In this document: positions 34,310 through 41,167 of the stretch, in pieces | How the letters are laid out: each line of letters opens with the position of its first letter | How positions within the stretch are numbered: the first letter of the stretch is position 1 | NCBI GenBank assembly: GCA_017795025.1 | Contig: CP051243.1 | Coordinates: forward strand, 1,550,001-1,614,000 | Direction of reading: 5' to 3' | DNA length: 64,000 bases | Origin: Flavobacteriales bacterium | GTDB taxonomy: Bacteria > Bacteroidota > Bacteroidia > Flavobacteriales > Schleiferiaceae | The notes under the pieces: model-generated | Told to the model about the DNA's origin: nothing | The model's database searches: none | The model's input: only the letters and a program-made list of their open reading frames with translations | Translations under genes and position numbers: made by a program

Positions 34310-34317
34310 CAAAGATA
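34310..34317 (-). promoter_or_regulatory. TAnnTTTG -7 element of the sulfotransferase pair
   Basis: TATCTTTG on the minus strand, 7 bases before the ATG at 34302. It makes a very short or absent leader likely. No TTG is found at the usual -33 spacing. Confidence 0.5.
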
Positions 34318-34332
34318 TAGCAATCTCCCTCC

Positions 34333-35448
34333 TTGAAACACATTCTCATTCTAGCTTCTTGGTTTCCGGAACCAAATCATCCAACAAAAGGCATTTTTGT
34401 TCGAAGACAAGCAGAAGCCATTGCCTTGCATCACAAGGTTTCTTTGGCCTATGTGCGGAAGTCAAATCTCAATGAAGAGGAAAAAGTAGAATGGGAGCAC
34501 TCCGGAAATCTGAGCATATGCACCGTTCTGAGCAAGGGCTTTGGAACTTTAAACACCCTATGGGCTTATCGACAAGCTGAAAGGGAATTGTTAAAACGAA
34601 ATGGCCCCTTTGACCGTCGATTGGTAGAAGTCGTTCATCCAGCAGGAATTTATGCTTGGCTCGGGAAGCTCTTTTTGGGCAAGTCCTTTTACATCAGTGA
34701 GCATCTCGACCTCTTTTTACGCGAAGACCTTGGCTTAGATCAATCCCGGCCTTTCGGCAGATGGCTAAGGGGGCGAATACACCGTGCGGCGAAGGGAACA
34801 ACCATCAGCTCCCAAGCTTTAAAAGTGGCCTTCGGAAAAAGAGGCATTCCTCGTTTGCAAATTTTACCTAATGTAATAGAGGTACCCGATTCCGAACCCG
34901 ACAATTGGGCCAATCCGTCTGGACCCAAGAAGTTTATTCATATCTCCTCGCTTCGCGATCATCAAAAGAATATTAGGGGAATATTGGCGGCTTTAAAAAT
35001 TCTTCAAGGGGCGCGAGAGGATTGGGAATTTCACTTTTTAGGAAGTGGTACCGATATCTACCAATTAAAAGCAGAAAGCGAAGCTCAGGGCCTAGGCAAG
35101 CAAGTAACTTTTTTAGGCTTTGTTTCCGAATCGGAAAAGGTGGAAGCCCTAAAAACGGCCATTGCGCATGTGATGTTGAGCCATTACGAAGGTTTTTCAG
35201 TTTCTACTGCCGAAGCAATTGCGCATGGTTGCCCGGTAATTGTTTCTGACTGCGGAGGTCCGGGAGATTTTGTACGCCCCAACAATGGTTATCTGATCGA
35301 TAAAGATCCTGAAAAATTGGCCCAAACCCTCGAAAATCATCTTGATACCTATCGAGACTTTGATCGACAAGCGATGTATCACTACATAAAAGATCGCTAT
35401 GCTCCAGAAGCCATTGCGCAGGCCTACGATTCTTTTTTAGATTTTTAA
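34333..35448 (+). CDS. Glycosyltransferase family 4 (GT-B)
   Basis: A 371-residue GT-B glycosyltransferase starting with TTG at 34333. The N-terminus LILASWFPEPNHPTKGIFVR is exactly the usual one for this family, and there is no ATG option nearby. The C-terminal group 1 domain has KKFIHISSLRDHQKNIRGIL, FHFLGSGTDIYQLKAESEAQ and the donor site SHYEGFSVSTAEAIAHGCPV (EX7E). It starts 31 bases from a divergent sulfotransferase and ends overlapping another convergent sulfotransferase by 4 bases, so it probably builds part of the sulfated glycan. The donor is unknown. Confidence 0.84.
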   Translation: MKHILILASWFPEPNHPTKGIFVRRQAEAIALHHKVSLAYVRKSNLNEEEKVEWEHSGNLSICTVLSKGFGTLNTLWAYRQAERELLKRNGPFDRRLVEVVHPAGIYAWLGKLFLGKSFYISEHLDLFLREDLGLDQSRPFGRWLRGRIHRAAKGTTISSQALKVAFGKRGIPRLQILPNVIEVPDSEPDNWANPSGPKKFIHISSLRDHQKNIRGILAALKILQGAREDWEFHFLGSGTDIYQLKAESEAQGLGKQVTFLGFVSESEKVEALKTAIAHVMLSHYEGFSVSTAEAIAHGCPVIVSDCGGPGDFVRPNNGYLIDKDPEKLAQTLENHLDTYRDFDRQAMYHYIKDRYAPEAIAQAYDSFLDF

Positions 35449-36386
35449 TCAAGAGGGTAATTCAGGGCCTTTAAGTTTTCCTCAATCAACGGCATTAAGT
35501 CCTTCAACTGTTGGGGACTTAAATTTTTTCGCCATTTACCAATGCTGTCGGGATTTATCGGTTTTGCTACATTGCGAAAGGCCTCGGTATCGCCAACTGC
35601 ACCTAATTTTTCTAAATAATCATCCTGCGTTTCTAGAATCGCTGGAGTATATTCTACCTCTAAAAAATCACAGATTTCACGCATTATTTTTTCAGGTTCT
35701 CGAACCAAATCTTCATAACGCACCTGTTTAAATTGATCGGGACCTAGTTTCTTTTGCAGTTTACGCTGCATCGCAATAGCATGATTCCACTTCTTGGTTG
35801 CGTAAGGCACATCAGCATCTGGGTTTTTCTTGTAAATCGAAGCGATAACATCGCGACCATCGCGTACCAATCCTAAGTACTTCGCTTCCGGAAACACCGG
35901 TGCAATAAGCTCCATATAATCCGTACTCAGTGGCGACTTATCCCCCCAAATACGAAAGGAATAGCCTTTTTGTGTACCGTAGGACCGAAATAAAGCGTCA
36001 AATATTTTCCCCAGCGAACGCTCTTCCACCGGCAAATTGGCGAGATCTTGAATAAGTTCATTCACCTTCAGTTCCCAGTTCATGGTTCCCTTGCTACGCG
36101 CAAATTCACCCACGATGATACTCACGAGGTCCAACCACTCCAGGTAATTCAGCAAGCGGTATTTAATGATAGCATTGGCCATTACAAATTGCTCGGGGGG
36201 TACTAATACCTCCGGATGACGATCAAGGATAGAGGCCAACAAGGTGGTTCCAGTTCTTCCGCTACTCACTACAAAGAAGGGACGTTCAAGGAAATCAGAA
36301 CTCCCACGCCTTACAGGATGTCTTTTAGGGAGAATGGTAGATAACTTAAGAGCAATTGGCAGAATGCCTTTGTATTTCATCGCCAT
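35445..36386 (-). CDS. Sulfotransferase family protein (Sulfotransfer_3-like)
   Basis: A 313-residue sulfotransferase, the fifth of the window. The PAPS loop is FFVVSSGRTGTTLLASILDR near residue 35, followed by EVLVPPEQF, the acidic IWGDKSPLSTDYMELIAP, and the 3'-phosphate site KYLGLVRDGRDVIASIYKKN. KQVRYEDLVREPEKIMREIC is a family core helix, and the C-terminal SIGKWRKNLSPQQLKDL is also typical. A good promoter (36391-36423) lies just upstream, so it is transcribed alone. The substrate is not known but is likely the exopolysaccharide. Confidence 0.85.
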   Translation of the reverse strand: MAMKYKGILPIALKLSTILPKRHPVRRGSSDFLERPFFVVSSGRTGTTLLASILDRHPEVLVPPEQFVMANAIIKYRLLNYLEWLDLVSIIVGEFARSKGTMNWELKVNELIQDLANLPVEERSLGKIFDALFRSYGTQKGYSFRIWGDKSPLSTDYMELIAPVFPEAKYLGLVRDGRDVIASIYKKNPDADVPYATKKWNHAIAMQRKLQKKLGPDQFKQVRYEDLVREPEKIMREICDFLEVEYTPAILETQDDYLEKLGAVGDTEAFRNVAKPINPDSIGKWRKNLSPQQLKDLMPLIEENLKALNYPLD

Positions 36387-36390
36387 GCGG

Positions 36391-36423
36391 CAAATTTAAT
36401 TCAAGCCCACAATACGGCTGCAA
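36391..36423 (-). promoter_or_regulatory. Promoter of the sulfotransferase at 35445-36386
   Basis: On the minus strand TTG (36423-36421), 22 bases, then TAAATTTG (36398-36391), matching TTG-N17-23-TAnnTTTG. The ATG at 36386 is 4 bases past the element, implying a leaderless or near-leaderless message. Confidence 0.62.
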
Positions 36424-36476
36424 GATTGTCCTTTTAAATCATCTCAAAGTATATCAAATCGATTGGGCAATCCGTT

Positions 36477-36484
36477 TATCTTTG
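36477..36484 (+). promoter_or_regulatory. TAnnTTTG -7 element before the asparagine synthase-like gene
   Basis: TATCTTTG on the plus strand, 17 bases before the ATG at 36502. It excludes an upstream in-frame TTG at 36463 as start. No TTG is present at -33 spacing. Confidence 0.5.
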
Positions 36485-36501
36485 CCCAAACACCCATTTC
36501 C

Positions 36502-38343
36502 ATGTGCGGAATCGCAGGATTCTTCGACCCTCAATTAGCGGCGGCAGACCAAAAGGAGTCTACCTTGCAAAAAATGTTAGAAAGCATCGCACACCGCGGA
36601 CCAGATTACCGCGGTACTTGGCATCATGGTGCATTAAGCTTCGGACATAACCGATTGAGCATTATTGATTTAAGTGAAGCGGCGAACCAGCCCTTTCATT
36701 ACCAAGGATTAAGCTTGATTTTTAATGGGGAAATTTACAACTACAAAGAAATTCGCCTCGAACTCGAGAAAGCGGGATTATCTTTTAGCACAAGCTCAGA
36801 TACCGAGGTAATTTGTGCGGCTTATAAACATTGGGGCGAAAGCTGTGTGAGTCAATTTATGGGAATGTGGGCCTTCGCCTTGTGGGATGAAAGCAAACAA
36901 AAACTGTTTTGCAGCCGAGACCGCTTTGGCATTAAGCCTTTTTACTATCAATTCGAAAATGGTCGATTCTATTTTGGCTCCGAATACAAGGCCTTAAAAA
37001 AAGGGCCCCTCTTTAAGGAAGACTACAATAGGGATCACATTTTAAGGTACCTGCAACTCGGTTGGCTAACCTTCGAAGATCAAACCTTTTATCAAAATTT
37101 ACAGGCCTTACCAGAAGCGCATAACCTCGTGCTTCAACACGGTAAAATTAAGTCCTATCGCTATTGGGACCTGCCCTTGGCGCAAAGCAATATCAGCTTT
37201 GAAGAAGCCCAGGAAAACTGGCGTGAGCTTTTCCTAAATAGCATGGAACAGCATATGCGCGCCGACACGCCGGTTGGCGGATGTTTAAGCGGTGGGCTCG
37301 ACAGCTCCGCTATCTGCAGCAGCGTAGGTTACCTCTACCCTAAGCTAGACTTCAACACCTTTACCATATATTATTCCGGCAAAAATGAGGTAGATGAGAG
37401 GCCTTGGGCTCAACATGTTTGGGATGCCTATCCCAATTTAAAGTCCTTTACCAAGTCCCCTAAGCAGAACGACCTCCTCGAGTCTTTCGAACACTTTTTT
37501 CATCACTTTGATGTTCCTCCTGCAGGAAGCTCTCCCCTTTCGCAATACTTTGTAATGAAGCTGGCCAAGGAGCAGGGTATGAAAGTTTTATTGGACGGTC
37601 AGGGTGCCGATGAATACCTAGCTGGTTACGACCATTCTTTTTACCGTTTGGCAGCCGGTGAATTGCTTGCCTTAAACCCCAAAGGCTTTGTTCAAGAATT
37701 AGAGGCCTTCCGCGATTTACGACCGCGCTCTTTATCCAAGCACTTGGGCAGCTATGGCAAAAGTGTCCTCTCCAGCTTGGTATCAGAAGAAACCCTTTAC
37801 CAATTTGAGTATCGGTATTATTTGCCTTTTATGGCCAAAGGTCCTAAAAACGACCCTCAACTTTGGCAACCGGTTGGCGGAAGTCGTCTCAATCAATTCT
37901 TATATCAATTAACCAATCGCACTTCCCTGCCAAGTCTATTGCATAATGAGGACCGCAACTCCATGACCTTTTCCATTGAATCGCGGGTACCCTTTTTAGA
38001 TCACCGATTGGTAGAATACAGCTTTCAATTACCGGATAGTCACAAACTCCATTTAGGCTGGAGTAAGCGCGTCTTACGGGAATCGATGCGAGGAATTATG
38101 CCCAGTGAAATCATCGATCGTAAGGATAAAAAGGGCTTTGTAACCCCGGGAGAAAGTAAGTGGTTAAGGGGGGCTTTTAAGCCCTTACTCGAAGACACCA
38201 AAAAAGCAGAACTACCTTTCTTAATAAAGAAAAAAGTAAAGTCGGTTATTGAAGATTATGAAAAGGGCTCCAGTAAAAATGCCCGTTTAGTTTGGCGTTT
38301 GGCTATGCTCAATAAATGGGTAAACCATAAATACCTCTCTTAA
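36502..38343 (+). CDS. asnB: Asparagine synthase-like glutamine-dependent amidotransferase
   Basis: Start set at the ATG at 36502 so that Cys2 (MCGIAGFF) is the N-terminal nucleophile, giving 613 residues. The class II glutaminase half has SIAHRGPDYRGTW, GHNRLSIIDLSEAANQPF and IFNGEIYNYKEIR. The synthetase half has the PP-loop GGCLSGGLDSSAICSS and RNSMTFSIESRVPFLDHRLV. The reaction is ATP- and glutamine-dependent amidation of a carboxylate. It may make asparagine, but it is boxed between sulfotransferases, a glycosyltransferase and a flippase 8 bases downstream. In polysaccharide loci such homologues (for example WbpS) are thought to amidate uronic acids, which this locus makes. The two roles cannot be told apart by sequence. 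Confidence 0.85.
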   Translation: MCGIAGFFDPQLAAADQKESTLQKMLESIAHRGPDYRGTWHHGALSFGHNRLSIIDLSEAANQPFHYQGLSLIFNGEIYNYKEIRLELEKAGLSFSTSSDTEVICAAYKHWGESCVSQFMGMWAFALWDESKQKLFCSRDRFGIKPFYYQFENGRFYFGSEYKALKKGPLFKEDYNRDHILRYLQLGWLTFEDQTFYQNLQALPEAHNLVLQHGKIKSYRYWDLPLAQSNISFEEAQENWRELFLNSMEQHMRADTPVGGCLSGGLDSSAICSSVGYLYPKLDFNTFTIYYSGKNEVDERPWAQHVWDAYPNLKSFTKSPKQNDLLESFEHFFHHFDVPPAGSSPLSQYFVMKLAKEQGMKVLLDGQGADEYLAGYDHSFYRLAAGELLALNPKGFVQELEAFRDLRPRSLSKHLGSYGKSVLSSLVSEETLYQFEYRYYLPFMAKGPKNDPQLWQPVGGSRLNQFLYQLTNRTSLPSLLHNEDRNSMTFSIESRVPFLDHRLVEYSFQLPDSHKLHLGWSKRVLRESMRGIMPSEIIDRKDKKGFVTPGESKWLRGAFKPLLEDTKKAELPFLIKKKVKSVIEDYEKGSSKNARLVWRLAMLNKWVNHKYLS

Positions 38344-38351
38344 TCTTATTT

Positions 38352-39785
38352 ATGGGTAAAGTTGCAAAACAGTCCTTATGGAATTCAGCGAATGCCTATT
38401 TAGGTGTTTTATTAGGGGCTTTTAATGGCATGTACCTCTTTCCTCGGGTGTTTTTAAACGAACCCGACTTTTACGGTGAAATCAATACCCTTCTAGCCAC
38501 CGCCACCATTATTTCGAGTTTCGGGCATCTCGGATTCCCTATTGCCATTGGCACCTATTTACCCAAATTAAGTCGAGCGCAAAAAGAAAGCTTTTGGACC
38601 TTAAGCTTGCTGGCCACCTTCCTTAGCAGTCTGGTTTTAAGTCTTGCCGCCTTGGTCATTTATCAGTTTAACCCGGATTGGATGGGCTCGGTATCCTACT
38701 TACTGCTGGTAAGTCTCAGCATGTTGCTTTTTGAGGTATTCGCTAGCCTGAGTCAGAATTACAGCAAGGTCATTTTCCCGCAATTCTTAAAAAACACCTT
38801 CCGACGTTTAATAATTCTGGCGGCTTTAATTTTATGTGCTTATGGCGGAGGACAAGATGAGTTTTACCTCGTACTTGGAATAGGATATGTACTTCAGTTG
38901 CTTGCCGTGGCTTGGTACGCCCTGCCCGACATGCCCAGGTGGAACTTTAATATTAGCACCATTGACCTTAGGGAAGTTTTAAAATACGGAGGCTTTGTAA
39001 TGTTGGCCAGTGCCTCCATTTTAGTGGTTTCCAAAATTGACATCTTAATGATTCGGACGATGCTCGGAGAAGCGCCGGTGGCCTTTTACAGTATCGCCTT
39101 TTTTATTGGCTCCGTGGTAGCCGTGCCCGTAAAATCCATAATCGTAAGTATTCGCCCATTTATGTCTAAGGCCTGGGCGCGAAACGACATGAAGGAAGTC
39201 AATCAACTTTACAAGAAATCGGCTCTTACCCAATTGGCGCTCACGGGTTTTTTATTTTTAGTGGTGTGGAGCAATTTTGATATTGCCATGCTCATTTTAC
39301 CTTATGAGTATCGTTTTGATGGGGCGGCCACTATTGTCTTCTTTATTGGCTTGAGTGAGATTATTAAAGGCGCCACGGGAACCAACGGAATGATTTTAAC
39401 CGTGAGCAATAAGCAGTCCTACAATTTTTACAGTGGCTTGGTGCTCATTATTCTAACCATTGTTGGCAATGCCTGGCTCATTCCCAAGATGGGTATTGTA
39501 GGTGCTGCTCTGGCCAGTTTATTAGCTCTAAGCATTTTTAACTTCTTTAAAATATACCTGGTGCATCGCTTTTATCAATTACTCCCCTTTGGTAAAGAGT
39601 TTTGGATTGTAGCGATAGCCATTGGCCTCAGCTTATTTGGGGTGCAGATGGTTCATAAATATGTGGATGGCATTATACCCGTCCTAGTAATTGGCAACCT
39701 TTGGTCCTTAGTACTGGTGATTATCCTTTATAAATATACCAAGGCTTTAGACGATTTTAAGGTCTTCAAATTCTTAAAAGGCTAA
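38352..39785 (+). CDS. Second polysaccharide flippase, Wzx/MOP family
   Basis: A 477-residue protein with about 12 to 14 membrane helices. The N-terminus KQSLWNSANAYLGVLLGAFN with LNEPDFYGEINTLLATATII is the family opening, and YGGFVMLASASILVVSKIDI with LGEAPVAFYSIAFFIGSV marks the second half. It follows the amidotransferase-like gene by 8 bases. Its presence beside one glycosyltransferase and three sulfotransferases, with no second polymerase, suggests either a second glycan or lipid-linked oligosaccharide, or a supplementary flippase for the main locus. The substrate is unknown. Confidence 0.86.
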   Translation: MGKVAKQSLWNSANAYLGVLLGAFNGMYLFPRVFLNEPDFYGEINTLLATATIISSFGHLGFPIAIGTYLPKLSRAQKESFWTLSLLATFLSSLVLSLAALVIYQFNPDWMGSVSYLLLVSLSMLLFEVFASLSQNYSKVIFPQFLKNTFRRLIILAALILCAYGGGQDEFYLVLGIGYVLQLLAVAWYALPDMPRWNFNISTIDLREVLKYGGFVMLASASILVVSKIDILMIRTMLGEAPVAFYSIAFFIGSVVAVPVKSIIVSIRPFMSKAWARNDMKEVNQLYKKSALTQLALTGFLFLVVWSNFDIAMLILPYEYRFDGAATIVFFIGLSEIIKGATGTNGMILTVSNKQSYNFYSGLVLIILTIVGNAWLIPKMGIVGAALASLLALSIFNFFKIYLVHRFYQLLPFGKEFWIVAIAIGLSLFGVQMVHKYVDGIIPVLVIGNLWSLVLVIILYKYTKALDDFKVFKFLKG

Positions 39786-39819
39786 GTGTCGGAAACCTCA
39801 AGAAATCATAGCGATGTTC

Positions 39820-39827
39820 TAACTTTG
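39820..39827 (+). promoter_or_regulatory. TAnnTTTG -7 element directly before the YihY-family gene
   Basis: TAACTTTG ends 5 bases before the ATG at 39833, suggesting a leaderless message. No TTG is seen at -33 spacing. Confidence 0.4.
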
Positions 39828-39832
39828 TAAAG

Positions 39833-40783
39833 ATGTGGAAGGCCCTAATTAAAAAGTGGAATTGGCTCAGCCGACAGCTGGCAAGAAGCACCCAGCAAAT
39901 AGAACTACCCTTGTTTGATGGTTTGAGTTTGTATGATGTTTCAATCTTCTTTTTTAGAGGGATCATTGAGGGCAGTGTGACCAGTCGTGCTAGTTCTATC
40001 GCCTTTTCCTTCTTTATGGCGCTCTTTCCCGGAATCATTTTTTTCTTCACGCTTATTCCGTTTTTTCCAGTAGAGTCGCTCGAATCGGAAATATTTAATG
40101 TTTTTCAAAGGGTGCTACCTCCTGACACCTACGATGCGGTGCATTTAACCATCGACGATGTAATGCATAATAAAAGGGGGGGGTTACTCTCGGTCGGTTT
40201 TTTCTTGGCGATGATATTCTCCACAAATGGCGTGAGCGCTATCATCAGCAACTTTAATCAAACCATCCACAAAATTGAAGAGCGCTCCCTTTGGAAGCAG
40301 CTTTTGGTAAGCCTCGGTTTAACGGTAGTCATTTCAGTGAACTTCATTATCGGGATTATCATCATTATTTTTAGTTCTGATGTGCTTAATGCCCTACTCG
40401 CCTTCTTTGGTTTGGAGGCCATGGAGTCCTATGCTGTAGAGCTTACCCGATATAGTTTATTGGTTTTTGTGGTTTTTATCGGAATTGTACTGCTTTATAA
40501 TTTCGCCCCTTCTGGCCGACGTAAATGGCGATTCTTTTCGCCAGGGGCAATTTTGGCTACTATTTTAATTCTCTTGAGTTCCTATTTATTCAGCTTTTAC
40601 GTAGCGAATTTCAACCAGTACAATACCTTGTATGGATCCATCGGAACCTTGATGGTAATTATGCTATGGATCTACCTCAACGCCTTAGTCTTGATTATTG
40701 GTTTTGAGCTAAATGCAAGCATAGCAAGCATTAAAATAGAACAAGAAGAACGAGAGCGGGAATTGGAAAAACAAGAAGCCTAA
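39833..40783 (+). CDS. YihY/BrkB-family inner-membrane protein
   Basis: A 316-residue protein with about six membrane helices. The family signature is seen in SRASSIAFSFFMALFPGIIF, LLSVGFFLAMIFSTNGVSAI, LLYNFAPSGRRKWRFFSPGA and YNTLYGSIGTLMVIMLWIYL, followed by NALVLIIGFELNASIASIK. The function of this widely conserved family is not settled; the old name ribonuclease BN is wrong for it. A highly charged tail (EQEERERELEKQEA) ends the protein. It is separated from the flippase by 47 bases with its own -7 element, and is probably not part of the glycan locus. Confidence 0.9.
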   Translation: MWKALIKKWNWLSRQLARSTQQIELPLFDGLSLYDVSIFFFRGIIEGSVTSRASSIAFSFFMALFPGIIFFFTLIPFFPVESLESEIFNVFQRVLPPDTYDAVHLTIDDVMHNKRGGLLSVGFFLAMIFSTNGVSAIISNFNQTIHKIEERSLWKQLLVSLGLTVVISVNFIIGIIIIIFSSDVLNALLAFFGLEAMESYAVELTRYSLLVFVVFIGIVLLYNFAPSGRRKWRFFSPGAILATILILLSSYLFSFYVANFNQYNTLYGSIGTLMVIMLWIYLNALVLIIGFELNASIASIKIEQEERERELEKQEA

Positions 40784-40797
40784 AAATGCCTCTTTAC

Positions 40798-40817
40798 AGG
40801 GAATTAAAATTTTCCCT
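40798..40817 (+). terminator. Intrinsic terminator after the YihY-family gene
   Basis: Arms AGGGAA and TTCCCT with an AT-rich 8-base loop, followed by TTT. It lies 14 bases after the stop and before the rpmH promoter. Confidence 0.6.
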
Positions 40818-40826
40818 TTTATGGTT

Positions 40827-40854
40827 TTGTTTTTCGAAAATCAACTTATATTTG
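40827..40854 (+). promoter_or_regulatory. Promoter of rpmH
   Basis: TTG (40827-40829), 17 bases, then TATATTTG (40847-40854): a full match to TTG-N17-23-TAnnTTTG. The predicted leader is about 45 bases and holds a small GC-rich palindrome (CCTCGGCGAGG). Confidence 0.75.
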
Positions 40855-40905
40855 CAGCCCGAAAAACGACAGCACCTCGGCGAGGAGCCGACAAAATAGA
40901 TAACT

Positions 40906-41064
40906 ATGAAACGTACTTTTCAACCTTCAAATCGTAAAAGAAGAAACAAGCACGGATTCCGTGAGCGTATGTCTAGCGCTAGTGGCCGCAAGGTATTAGC
41001 TTCTCGTCGTGCCAAAGGGCGCAAAAAGATTAGCGTTTCTAGCGAAGGAAATTACAAAGGCTAA
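40906..41064 (+). CDS. rpmH: 50S ribosomal protein L34
   Basis: A 52-residue, very basic protein from the ATG at 40906: [20 protein letters not shown], followed by [20 protein letters not shown], which is the invariant L34 core, and a short [11 protein letters not shown] tail. The family is usually 44 to 53 residues long, so the length is normal for Bacteroidota. It is a structural protein of the large ribosomal subunit. It has its own promoter upstream and a strong terminator downstream, so it is a single-gene unit. The usual bacterial neighbours rnpA and dnaA are not here. Confidence 0.97.
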   Translation: MKRTFQPSNRKRRNKHGFRERMSSASGRKVLASRRAKGRKKISVSSEGNYKG

Positions 41065-41095
41065 GATGTCTTTGGATATATAATATTATCTTTCA

Positions 41096-41124
41096 AGGTG
41101 TTGCCATGCAGCACCTTTTTTTTT
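41096..41124 (+). terminator. Intrinsic terminator of rpmH
   Basis: Arms AGGTGTTGC and GCAGCACCT (nine pairs with one G-T) around a CAT loop, followed by nine T. It lies 31 bases past the rpmH stop. Confidence 0.9.
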
Positions 41125-41167
41125 GCCTTTTCTACCCTAGCTTCGCAATTAAACTCAAACTCCTACC

